From positions 434,001 through 498,000 of the forward strand of contig NSGV01000003.1 of the NCBI GenBank assembly GCA_002300355.1: DNA of 64,000 nucleotides, read 5' to 3'. This stretch comes from Streptomyces sp. TLI_235 (GTDB lineage Bacteria; Actinomycetota; Actinomycetes; Streptomycetales; Streptomycetaceae). The translations under genes were made by a program, and so were the position numbers. Below, one piece after another: positions 52,279 through 61,453 of the stretch. The notes under the pieces were generated by a model that did not search any database, was not told the DNA's origin, and was given only the letters and a program-made list of their open reading frames with translations. Every line of letters begins with the position of its first letter. Positions within the stretch are counted from its first letter, which is position 1.

Positions 52279-53022
52279 TCACACTCCCTGTGCCGGAGGC
52301 TGCAGGCGGCTGGGGACCGTGGGGTCCTGCCCGTAGGCGGGGGTGACGTGTGGCGGCTGCGACTGGCCGTGGGCCTCGTAGGGGTCCGGGTCGATGCCTG
52401 CGGGGCCGGATCGGCGCGGCCGTCCGCCGGGCGCAGGGCGGCGGGCGGAGCCACGGGGACCGCGGGAGGGTATGCGCCGCGGCGGTCGGGACCGCCGTCG
52501 GCCGTCGGGGAGTTGCCTGCCGCCGCCACGCCCTTGCCGGTCCGGCCGAGCGCGAAGCCCGCCAGCGCCGCTCCGGCAAGGAACAGGCCGGGGCGGCGCC
52601 CGGCGAAGTCCTGTACATCCTCCAGCAGGCCGTCCGGTCCGCGCCGCTCGAGGTGGTCCGCCACCCGGTGGCCGTTGTCGGCGATCTGCGCGACCGCGGC
52701 CGTGGCGGTGGAATCCGGCTTGCCATGGTCGGCCAATGTCCCGCAGCTCGTGGGCCAAGCGCCGCACGTTCTCCGCGAGCCGGCCCGTCTGCATCCGGGC
52801 CTGTTCCTGGACCTGGGTGCGGGCCTCGGCGAGCAGATCCCGCGCCTGGACACTCGCCTCCCCGACCACCTGGGACGCCTGCTCCCTCGCCGTGGCCCCA
52901 ACGTCGGCCACGTGGTCGGCCACCGCCTGCGCGCCCTCCTCGCCATCTCCTGCACGCCCTGCACGGCGGACCGTGTCTCCTCCGGGCGCTGCTCCCTGTC
53001 CGATATCCCCGGGCTCGTGCAC
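52279..53022 (-). pseudogene. DUF883/apolipoprotein-like coiled-coil protein, several frameshifts
   Basis: Alternating frames give REQRPEETRSAVQGVQEMAR, then VADHVADVGATAREQASQVV and LLAEARTQVQEQARMQTGRL, then VAQIADNGHRVADHLERRGP with GLFLAGAALAGFALGRTGKG (membrane helix), and last YEAHGQSQPPHVTPAYGQDP to 52279. The order matches the long amphipathic helical proteins that precede the holin/DUF3618 pair in actinobacterial operons. GTG 53022 is a possible start. At least three shifts are needed. Confidence 0.6.
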
Positions 53023-53051
53023 TCGCTCAAGGCTCCTGCTCGTGTGCTCGC

Positions 53052-53421
53052 TGCCTCGGTCGCCCCTCCGTCGGGCCGCGCCTGCCCCAGCCCGCCTGGG
53101 CTGAGCCGAATTCGCAGATCTACGCGAAAGCCGTATCCCGAACCGGGCGACCCCCACGGCCACCACCGCGGCGGCCTCCGAGGACACGGGGGCGGGCACC
53201 GATGACGGGACATCAGGCATGCCACGCGTGGCGTGTGGCGATGTCGGGAGGTCGGGAGGTCGGCGGGACCGTCAGGCGGTCACCGTCCCAGGTGCAGCCC
53301 CGAGCGGGCCGAGGGGATTGATGGTCGCAGCGTCCGCTGGCGGCTCGGCGCCACCCGGGGCCGCGTCGTCCACAGCCGTGCCGACCAGGCTGCACCTTGT
53401 GGACGGTGCGGTTGCACGGCC
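53052..53421. other. 370-base stretch without a supported gene
   Basis: Low-quality open frames only, on both strands. No repeat or hairpin was noticed. Confidence 0.4.
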
Positions 53422-54492
53422 TTACGTCTCGTCGGTGCCGTGCCTGCCCGCCGTGCGGTTCCGGCCCGTCGGAGCTGCGTCGGCGCCGTCGGGCCATTTC
53501 CGGGTGTCGCGGGGTGGAAGGTAGGGCTCTTCAGCGGGCGGCATGCCGCCCTCGATGGCACGTTCGCGGGACAGTTCGGCGTCGAATTCCAGGCCGAGCA
53601 GGATGGCCAGGTTGGACAGCCACAGCCACACGAGGAAGACGATCACACCGGCCAGGGTGCCGTACGTCTTGTTGTACGAGCCGAAGTTCGCCACGTACAG
53701 GGCGAAGCCGCCGGACAGCAGCAGCCACAGGCCGACCGCGAGCAGACTGCCCGGTGACACCCAGCGGAAACCGCGCCCGCGCACGTTCGGCGCAGCCCAG
53801 TACAGCAGCGCGATCATGAATGCCACCAGCAGCACCAGCACCGGCCACTTGGCGATCGACCACGCCGTCACGGCTGTGTCGCCCAGCCCGAGCACGTCGC
53901 CCATCCGTTGGGCGAGCGGCCCGGTGAACACGACGATCAGCGCGCTCGCCGCGAGCAATACCATCATCAGCACGGTCAGCCCGAGCCGCAGCGGTGTGAC
54001 CTTCCACGCCGGCCGGCCCTCGCGGATGTCGTACACCGCGTTGGAGGCGCGGATGAACGCCGCGATGTACCCGGAGGCCGACCAGAGGGCGCCCAGCAGG
54101 CCGACGACGGCCAGGATGCCGCTGGCGCCGCGGCTTCCCTGCAGTTGGGTCACCGCGTTGCGCAGAATGTCCTGGGCCGCGCCGGGGGCGAGATTCTGCA
54201 GGTTGTCCAATACCTGGTTGGTGGCGGAGGCCCCTGCCAGGCCGAGAACGGAGACCAGGAGCAACAGGGCGGGGAAGATCGCCAGGACGCCGTAGTAGGT
54301 GAGCGCCGCTGCCCGGTCGGGCAGTTCGTCGTCCATGAACTCCTTGCCGGTGCGTTTGAGCACCGCCAACCAGCCTTGCCCGGGCACCTCGGTGGGTCCC
54401 TGCGGCGCCCGGGCCTCCACCGCCTCGCCCGGCCCTACCTGCCCTCGCTCCCCGTCGCGGGAACTGCGCTTGCGTTTGTGGATCAGTGCCAT
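53422..54492 (-). CDS. YihY/BrkB-family membrane protein, second copy
   Basis: A 356-residue protein from ATG 54492. After a basic N-terminus it shows the YihY signature (LPDRAAALTYYGVLAIFPAL; GALWSASGYIAAFIRASNAV; YDIREGRPAWKVTPLRL) and six membrane helices. The C-terminus is hydrophilic with LEFDAELSRERAIEGGMPPA. It is complete and closer to the standard family than the copy at 19.7-20.5 kb. It likely acts in envelope stability. It heads the stress-type group on this strand. Confidence 0.85.
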   Translation of the reverse strand: MALIHKRKRSSRDGERGQVGPGEAVEARAPQGPTEVPGQGWLAVLKRTGKEFMDDELPDRAAALTYYGVLAIFPALLLLVSVLGLAGASATNQVLDNLQNLAPGAAQDILRNAVTQLQGSRGASGILAVVGLLGALWSASGYIAAFIRASNAVYDIREGRPAWKVTPLRLGLTVLMMVLLAASALIVVFTGPLAQRMGDVLGLGDTAVTAWSIAKWPVLVLLVAFMIALLYWAAPNVRGRGFRWVSPGSLLAVGLWLLLSGGFALYVANFGSYNKTYGTLAGVIVFLVWLWLSNLAILLGLEFDAELSRERAIEGGMPPAEEPYLPPRDTRKWPDGADAAPTGRNRTAGRHGTDET

Positions 54493-54661
54493 GCCCGGGC
54501 GCCTTTCCGGTCTGCGCCGGCTCAACCGCGCAACGCCCCGCCAACGATGGCAAAAACCGTCGCGCCCCGGGAGGCTGGCACGGAGGAACCGGCCCATCGT
54601 TCGGCTCCGCGTCCGGGCAGGCGACCTTGACTGCTCGCCTTTGCGGGTCGGTCGGGCGGGC

Positions 54662-54895
54662 TCAGACGCGGCGGCCGCGGCCTTCTCCGTCGTCGTCCGC
54701 GTCGCTCTCTGCGTCGTCGGCGCCGTGGGCCTTGATGCGTTTCTTGCGGACCTCGCCGCTGGCGGTCTGCTCGTCGAGGACTTCCTCAGTGCTCATGCGC
54801 ACCCGCTCGACCGGGACGGCCTCCGTCGCTACGACCGGGCGTTCTGCGTGCAGGGTGACCTCGTGCTCGGAGTCGGTGATGCCCGGGCCGCTCAT
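54662..54895 (-). CDS. DUF2382 second half, separate ORF
   Basis: A 77-residue ORF beginning MSGPGITDSEHEVTLHAERP and VVATEAVPVERVRMSTEEVL. It is the second repeat of a DUF2382 (YsnF/AvaK) domain, which in normal proteins continues directly from the preceding gene. ATG 54895 overlaps the preceding stop (ATGA), so it could still be made by coupling. A one-base change would fuse the two. The tail is acidic. Confidence 0.65.
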   Translation of the reverse strand: MSGPGITDSEHEVTLHAERPVVATEAVPVERVRMSTEEVLDEQTASGEVRKKRIKAHGADDAESDADDDGEGRGRRV

Positions 54896-55542
54896 GGCGC
54901 CTCAGGGTTGGTGTCCGTGATCGGCTCGCGCTCGACACGGACCTCCTCGTGGCGCACCGGCACGGTCTTCTGAACGTTCTCCGTCACCACGTACTTGCGC
55001 AGCCGCGCCCGGCCGACCTCAACGCGTTCGGTGCCGACACGCATCTCCTCCTCCGAGCGCGTCATCGCCTCGCCGCCGCCGTCGCCGACGCGGGCCGCAC
55101 CGGGGAATCGGTCCCCCATCCCGCCACCGGCCATCCCGGCGGTACCGGCCGTTTCACCGGCGTCGGCGTCGCCGCGGGCCCAGCCGGCCTCGCCCGGCTC
55201 GTTCGCCCGCTGCCACGCCTCGTCCCACACCAGGTCGTAGTACTCGTACAGGCGGTGCTCCTGGTCCGCCGACAAGCGGACGCCGCTGTCGACATCCACC
55301 TTCGGCGCGTCCTTGACCCTGTCCTTAGTGAACGGGACTTCGAGGTGGTCCTCAACCAGGCGGGCGCCCTTGAGCGGCACGAAGGACTCGCTTGTCCCGA
55401 ACAGGCCGGTCTTCACACTCACCCACTCCGGGGTACCGCTCGCGTCGTCCAGGAACACGTGCTTCGCATCCCCTATCTTGTTGCCTTCGGCGTCGTACAC
55501 CGGGTGCTCCAGCACGGTCCCGATCTGCTCTTCAGTGATCAC
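54892..55542 (-). CDS. PRC-barrel plus DUF2382 stress protein, first part
   Basis: A 216-residue protein. Residues 1-75 form a PRC-barrel (VLEHPVYDAEGNKIGDAKHV; GTPEWVSVKTGLFGTSESFV). A linker with Gly/Ala repeats leads to the first DUF2382 repeat (MRVGTERVEVGRARLRKYVV; PVRHEEVRVEREPI). Such proteins are strongly induced in general stress. The family usually has a second DUF2382 repeat in the same chain; here it follows as a separate overlapping ORF. Confidence 0.8.
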   Translation of the reverse strand: MITEEQIGTVLEHPVYDAEGNKIGDAKHVFLDDASGTPEWVSVKTGLFGTSESFVPLKGARLVEDHLEVPFTKDRVKDAPKVDVDSGVRLSADQEHRLYEYYDLVWDEAWQRANEPGEAGWARGDADAGETAGTAGMAGGGMGDRFPGAARVGDGGGEAMTRSEEEMRVGTERVEVGRARLRKYVVTENVQKTVPVRHEEVRVEREPITDTNPEAP

Positions 55543-55714
55543 GGCAGTTTCCCCAGACTCTCAGCTCACAGCTCCGTCATTGAGACCGCTCCTGTCCGGC
55601 ACCCACAGGACAAAACTGCAAGCAGCGATCAACCTGGCGCCTTCGGAGCTTGCAGGGCGGTGGCCTTGGCGACGGCCTCCTGGAGCTGGTCGCGGTTCAT
55701 GGTGGAGCGGTGCG

Positions 55715-55943
55715 GGACCTGCGGGTGTCGTGTCGCAGCCGTTCTTGTCGGCGTCGATCCAGTGCCGGAAGGCGGTGCGCACGTAGCCGGTGCGGCCCTC
55801 GTCCGCGACCGGCAGCGCGTCGATCACCTCGTACAGCGTCGCCATGACCGTCTCTCCGGCCGCCCGGTGCGCAGCGGCGGTGGCGGGGCGGCGAGCAGCA
55901 GGGTGGCCGAGGCTGCGGCGGCGAGGGCGGTGTGGAGTCGCAC
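55715..55943 (-). pseudogene. N-terminal relic of a secreted HNH-type (GmrSD C-like) nuclease
   Basis: GTG 55943 has AAGGA upstream and opens a signal peptide (VRLHTALAAAASATLLLAA). After a frame change the sequence reads LYEVIDALPVADEGRTGYVR and FRHWIDADKNGCDT, the conserved start of secreted actinobacterial HNH-family proteins ('alPvA.E...GY.R..F.HWiDaD.dGC.TR'). The HNH catalytic part is missing. Confidence 0.55.
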
Positions 55944-56272
55944 GATGGGTCCTTGGGGGCCGAGGGCGGCCTGCTAGCGGAAGTCGAGGACGTCGTCGCG
56001 GTCGATGCGGCGCACAGGCATCGCGAGGCATCCCGGCCTGCCGGAAGTCAGTCAGCCAGCTGGCGGGAGCCTAGACGCCCGAGCGGGTGTCAGGCCGGGG
56101 GAAGGTTGATGATCAGCAGCGGCACGGAGCCACCTCGTAGTCGAGGTGACCGCCCGCGTAGGACGCCGCGGACGACGACCGTGAGCAGCCCCCGAGGGCC
56201 GGGAGCCCCGCGACCACTGATGGGCCAACGCGAGACGGGGCTGCGCGGCAGCAGGCCACGGGGCCCGTTGGA
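55944..56272. other. 329-base stretch without a supported gene
   Basis: Only low-quality frames; no clear hairpin, repeat or promoter. Confidence 0.4.
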
Positions 56273-56674
56273 CTACGGGGTCGCCGGATCCTGGGGCAGA
56301 ACCGGATCGCCCGCAGGCGCCGAGGCGCCACTGCTGCCGACGGCGTTGCCTTCGCCGGGGACCGTGGCGGTGCCGTCACCGGTGGCCGCGGGCACGCCTT
56401 CACCAGCACCCGCTGCGGTGCCCTTACCGCCGCCCTCGCCGGCGTCTGCGGCGGTCAGCCGGGCGGCGAGCAGCCGCTTGCCCATCTCGGCGCCCTTGCG
56501 GCTGTCCGCCTGCGCCTTGCGGAACAACTCTGCCACCTCGCCGTCGCCCTCCCGCTCAGCGTCCTGCACGTAGCTCTCCAGGCGCAGCACGTTGCTCAGG
56601 CACGCCTCGACGTACCAGAGCAGGTTGTAGTCCCTGTCCTTCCTGCCGGAGACCCGGCCGGTTTCCTCGCTCAT
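56273..56674 (-). CDS. Unknown soluble protein with helical N-terminal domain
   Basis: A 133-residue protein from ATG 56674. The first 70 residues are helical and well coding (DYNLLWYVEACLSNVLRLES; REGDGEVAELFRKAQADSRK). The C-terminal half is a Gly/Ala/Thr-rich low-complexity tail. GGAAGGA lies about 11 bases upstream. Not recognised. Confidence 0.6.
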   Translation of the reverse strand: MSEETGRVSGRKDRDYNLLWYVEACLSNVLRLESYVQDAEREGDGEVAELFRKAQADSRKGAEMGKRLLAARLTAADAGEGGGKGTAAGAGEGVPAATGDGTATVPGEGNAVGSSGASAPAGDPVLPQDPATP

Positions 56675-56889
56675 GATTCCGACATTCCTTCCACACCCCC
56701 GGGCGGGCACCGGCCCGACAGGCCGTATCGCGGGACGCACTCACGCGACTACCCGCGTGGGCAGCAGCGACGCAGTCCTGCGCCGCCCGAACGACCGGAG
56801 CCGGTGGCCGGCCACCGCCCGGCGCGGCAGGGCTGCCGCGTGGCGGCGGTCGGGCGGGTCAGGGACTTCGGCGGACAGCCGCTGTGAGG

Positions 56890-57250
56890 CAGGCGCGGTC
56901 GGGACGGGCCGGTGCGGGTCTTCGCCGTCGCGCTCCGCGCGCTCCGATCCAGAGGGAGCGCACCTCGTGCCGGCGCACCGCACCGGATGGCTCCCCCACC
57001 GTGGTCCTGGTCGGCGAAGCTGACACGCGCACACCGCCCCAAGGATTCGCAACGCCCTGCACACCGCACTGATCGGCGACCCTCCACCCACCGCTGCTGC
57101 ATGGCCGTCACCTTCCTTATTTCTCGCCTCCGCCGGCCTCAACGATCTCCTGCGCGCCCGCAAGAGCGCCCTCGCCCGGCCCGATCGGCGCGCATCCCGG
57201 CCCGGGATGGGCCCTTGTCGCGCGGGCTGCGCCGGCCGGTAGGGACACAG
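56890..57250 (+). pseudogene. STAS-domain relic
   Basis: Pieces in three frames line up with an anti-sigma antagonist: GSPTVVLVGEADTRTPPQ (first strand), RNALHTALIGDPPP, and FLASAGLNDLLRARKSALA (the phospho-serine loop, here A-S-A-G). At least two frameshifts and no start. The rest of 56675-57450 holds no gene that I can support. Confidence 0.5.
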
Positions 57251-57450
57251 GCACCGTCCGGGACTTTCAGGGCGAGTGCGGTCTGTCCTTCTCGGCCTGC
57301 TGTGCGTTCTTCCCCAACGCCGATCCTCCTCGTCCCGGGTTGATCAGTCAGTGGGCATGCGGGAGGGCTGAATCCGGGGGCTGACCTGGGCCGTGCTGAT
57401 TTCGTGCAGCGAGCGCGGGTATGCAATGGGGGTAGGAGATGAGACAGATC

Positions 57451-57930
57451 ATGAGTGAAGAAACGCGAGCGTCCTCCCCGGCCGCGGAGAAGCTGCTTCA
57501 TCCCGTTGACACGGTGAAGACGACGGTGAGCCATGCGCCTGGCGCCTCCACGGTCAGAAGTGCGTTCGACACCGTCCTGGAGACGGTCGGCGTCGTCTCC
57601 CCGCGCTCACGCCGGATCGCGGCCTAAGCAGGCGCCGGCCTGCTGGGTGCGGCGGGCGTGGTCGAGTGGCCGGTGGCGGCTGCAGGCGCCGCGGTGGTGT
57701 GGCTGACGCAGTCACGTCCCACAGCGCCCGGCGAGACCGGTACCTCGACGGCCGCGGCCCGCACCGGCACAACCCGCCGGTCCACGTCGAAGCCCTCGGC
57801 CAAGGGGCGTGCGACGACCAAGCGGCGTACTGCGAAGAAGGCGCCAGCAACCAAGACGAAGACGACCACGGCATCGACCCGACGCCGTACGGCCGGCTCG
57901 GGATCGGCAGCTTCGTCGGCCGGTGGGTGA
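57451..57930 (+). pseudogene. Helical/Lys-Ala-rich protein gene with an in-frame TAA
   Basis: ATG 57451 (GGAG 16 bases upstream; ATG 57439 also possible) opens SEETRASSPAAEKLLHPVDT and ends at TAA 57627 after SPRSRRIAA. The same frame continues AGAGLLGAAGVVEWPVAAAG (membrane helix), VVWLTQSRP and a K/T/A-rich tail (TKRRTAKKAPATKTKT) to 57930. Coding bias is equal on both sides, so one nonsense change has split a 160-residue protein. It precedes the giant ATPase by 30 bases and was probably in its operon. Confidence 0.6.
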
Positions 57931-57960
57931 GAGGCCTCCAAAGTTCCACGAAGGTGAGAG

Positions 57961-60900
57961 ATGGTCCTGCGGTTCCTGAGCCGACTCCCCGCCGCGGGGT
58001 TGAACCTGGCGCTGGGAGTACCCGTGCAGGTGGCCCGCCAGGTCCGACCGGCCGCTGGTGCGGCCGCGCGGCTGACGGCCGGCACGGCGGACGCGGGCGT
58101 GCGCGCCACCGCGCGCGGTGCGGTAGCGGTGTCGGAGACGGCGGTGCGGGTTGGCCGGGTCGGACTGAATGCGATGACCCCTGGCCGGGGGTACTGGCGT
58201 GCCGGATCCCGAGTACAGCTCCCGTTGCGTCCGGGCGAGGGTGCCACCGTACGGAACGTGGAGGCGGCGGCCAGGCGGGTGGCTGTGGGCCTGGCGAAGC
58301 GCCCGGACGTGCTGGCCGCCTACTGGGACGGTGGCCTGGCCCGGCTGGTGGTGCAGATGACGGAGGATGCCGTCACCGACCGGGTGGTGGACCGCGCGAC
58401 CGAGCTGGCGGCCGCGCAGAAACTGGAACGGCCTCAGGAGGACGTCCTGGAGCCCGCCCATCCGGGCCACACGGGCGGCATACGCTCCGGAGCGCTCGCA
58501 CTGGCCTGCGACGCGGTGGGTGTCACCACCGCGGTGGCCGCACGGACTGTCCGACTGAAAAGCGCACCGCACCTGGTCACCGCCGGGGTCACGCTGCTGC
58601 GCGAGGACCCTCGGGTCCGGTCCGTGCTGCGGCGCCGTCTGGGGCGGTCGGCCACCGATCTGGTGCTAGCCGCGGTAAACGCGGCCGCCCAGGGTATCGG
58701 GCAGTCGCCCACCGCCCTGGTGCTGGACGCCGCACTGAGAGCGAGTCAGCTGACCGAGGCCGTTGCCCGCGCAGCCGCGTTCGATGCCGCCCATGACACC
58801 GTGTGCGCACCGGAGCGGTTGAGCCTGGCCGGCCGTCAGGTCGCCCGTCCGTCGATCCGCCGTTACCCAGGGGAGGAGTACCGGGACCAGGCGGTCACCG
58901 GCACCCTGTTCGGCGCGGCCGGCACGCTCCTGTTCACGCGGAATGTGCAGGAGGCGGCGGAGGCGTTGATGGCCGGGAACCCGAAGGCCGCGCGCTACGG
59001 CCCGGCCGCCTTCGCTGCGGCCCTGGGCACCGGACTGGCCCGCGAGGGTGCGCTCGTCCGCAACCTCGACCGGCTCAGACAGCTGGAACTCGTCGACACG
59101 GTGGTCCTGCATCCGCAGGTGCTGCGCGGCACCCGGCGTACGGTCCTGGACGCCAATCCGAACGTGGACGACTGGGACCACGACCGGCTGTGGCAGGCCG
59201 CGACGGCGGTACTCGAGTCCGGCGAAGGACTCGGCCTGCGCCCGGTCCCCGACCAGGACAAGTCGGAAACCGGCCTGATGATCGCATCGGAGCAGGACCG
59301 GGACATCGGCACCGTCCTTCTCGGCTGGGAGATCGACCCGCTGGCCGAGGCAGCGCTGGACGCGGCCCGGCGGGCCGGCCTGCATGTCGTGGTGCAGGAC
59401 GACGGAACCCTCGGCGACTTCGGCACCCTGGCCGACGAACTCGTCGGCTCGGAGCGGCCGTTGGCCGAGGTGGTCCGCGAGCTCCAGCGCGGCGGCCGCG
59501 TGGTCATGACTATCGCTCACGTCCCCTGCGGCCAGGCAGCGACCGAGTAGGACCTGGGCGCGGAGAGCCAGGAAGTACTGGCCGGTCTCCTGCGCGGCAA
59601 CATCGCCGTCTCGCTCACCGACGACGTCGGCGCGGTGGTGTGGGGCGCGGACGTGCTGCTGCTGCACGGGCTGGCCGGGGCTTGGCGGCTGCTGGCCGCG
59701 ATTCCCGCCGCCCGTACCGTCGGCGGGCAGGCGAAGGTCTTCGCCGAGGCGGGCGCGGCGCTCGCCGGACTGCTGGTGGTGACCCGCGGCACCCGGTCGA
59801 AGCGCCTCACGTTCCCGCTCGGTTTCCGGCTCAGTCCCGTGAACGCCGCTGCAGCCGCCTCGCTCATCTCGGGCTGGCGCGCCGCGCTGAACGTCACTAC
59901 CGATCGCGCGCCCCACCCGCCTCCTCGCGTGCCCTGGCACGCCCTGCAACCGCAGGAGGCACTTGCGCGGGTCAGGGCCCAGGCCAAAGCAGCGGAGCCG
60001 AGTGCGATTGCGAACGTCCGGGGGGCCGTCGGCAAGGTCGCGCGGCTTCCGGTCTTCGCTCCCGAGCGCCTGATGGCTCGTCTGATCACTGCTGTCCATG
60101 CCGAGTTGCACGATCCGCTCACTCCGTTGCTCCTGGTCGGCGCGACGGCCTCCGCCCTGCTGGGGTCGTCGGTGGACGCGCTGATGGTGGCCGGCGCGAT
60201 GGGCGTGAATGCCCTGGTCGGCGGGGTGCAGCGGTTGCGCGCCGAGCAAGCACTCGCCGGACTCAAGCTGGGGCAGCGTCAACGAGCCCGCCAAGTGGTC
60301 GACTTGAAGACTGGACAGACCCGAATGGTGGAGGCGCGCCGGCTGGCCGCGGGCGAGGTGGTCGAGCTCTACACCGGCGACGTCGTACCGGCCGACGCCC
60401 GGCTGCTGGAGGCACAGGAGCTGGAGGTGGACGAGTCCTCGCTGACCGGCGAGTCGCTGCCCACCCCCAAACAGGTGGACGCCACCCCGCACGCCCCGGT
60501 GGCCGACCGCCACTGCATGGTCTTCGAGGGCACCACCGTCGTCGCCGGCCACGGCCGGGCCGTCGTCGTGGGCACCGACGATCAGACCGAGGCCGGCCGC
60601 GCCGCGCACCTGGCCTCGCGTGCCCGGCCCGCGCCCGGCGTCCAGGCACGGTTGCATGAACTGACCAGCCAGATGCTGCCGTTCACGCTGCTCGGCGGTG
60701 CCGCCGTGACCGGCCTGTCGCTGCTGCGGGGTCGGCCGGTGCGGGATGCGGTCCGGGGCGGGCTGGCGGTCGCGGTGGCCGCCGTCCCGGAGGGCCTGCC
60801 GCTGGTGGCGACCGTCGCGCAACTCGCCGCGACCCGCAGGCTCGGCCGGATCGGCATCCTCGTGCGCACCCCGCGTGCCCTGGAGGCGCTCGGCCGGATG

Positions 60901-61160
60901 GACACCATCTGCTTCGACAAGACCGGCACCCTGACAGAGAACCGCCTGCACCTGGTACGCGTGGCCACCGCGAAGGGCGCGGAATACCCGGGCGACTCCA
61001 CCGACGCGGCTCCGCTGCTTCAGGCTGCCGCACTGACCTGCCGCACCCCGGGCCAGGAGGCGGGCATCCACCCCCACTCCACCGATGAGGCGATCCTCAC
61101 TGCGGCACTGCCCGGGTCGCCCTGGACTCCCCTGGAGGTGCAGCCCTTCGAAACGACGGA
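57961..61160 (+). pseudogene. Very large P-type ATPase (CtpI/CtpH-like), in-frame stop and 3' truncation
   Basis: ATG 57961 (GAAGGTGAG before it) opens a long N-terminal extension with repeated heavy-metal-domain-like parts (RRVAVGLAKRPDVLAAYWDG). At 59548-59550 TAG interrupts after QAATE, and the same frame continues EVLAGLLRGNIAVSLTDDVG. The P-type core follows: VDESSLTGESLPTPKQ (actuator), VAAVPEGLPLVATVAQLAAT (channel proline) and MDTICFDKTGTLTENR (phosphorylated Asp). It breaks off about 80 residues later in the nucleotide domain (near 61155) against a Tpg fragment. The full family is about 1500 residues. The ion is unknown. Confidence 0.8.
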
Positions 61161-61301
61161 GCGGATGGAGACGCCGAAGTAAGCGGCGACGGCGCGGGTG
61201 CCCTTGTACTGCCGGATGAGGAAGTTGACCCGCCCGGGGAGGGTCTTGGGGATGGGCTGGGTCTGCAGGGCGCGTTCCAGCCCGCGGTCGATGGTGTCCA
61301 T
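61160..61301 (-). pseudogene. N-terminal fragment of a telomere terminal protein (Tpg)
   Basis: ATG 61301 has GGGGGAG about 10 bases upstream. The 47 residues MDTIDRGLERALQTQPIPKT, LPGRVNFLIRQYKGTRAVAA and YFGVSIRSV match the start and helix-turn-helix of Streptomyces Tpg ('..le.al....ipks...qvnFLirk.KGTraVA..LGvSqRtV.RY'). Tpg primes and caps linear chromosome ends. The fragment ends at the junction with the P-type ATPase. The frame is open upstream to 61448, but whether that part belongs to Tpg is unclear. Confidence 0.65.
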
Positions 61302-61453
61302 GTCTGGCCACTCCCCCTCGGCGACGGCGTCGCCGCCCTTGATGTGCCGGCCCGGGTTCGTGTCGTCGGCGATCAACTCCAGGGCCCAGTCCATGCTCTG
61401 GGTGCCCTCGTGCTTGCACAGGCCGGGCGAGATCCCGAGCCGCCACACCGTCG

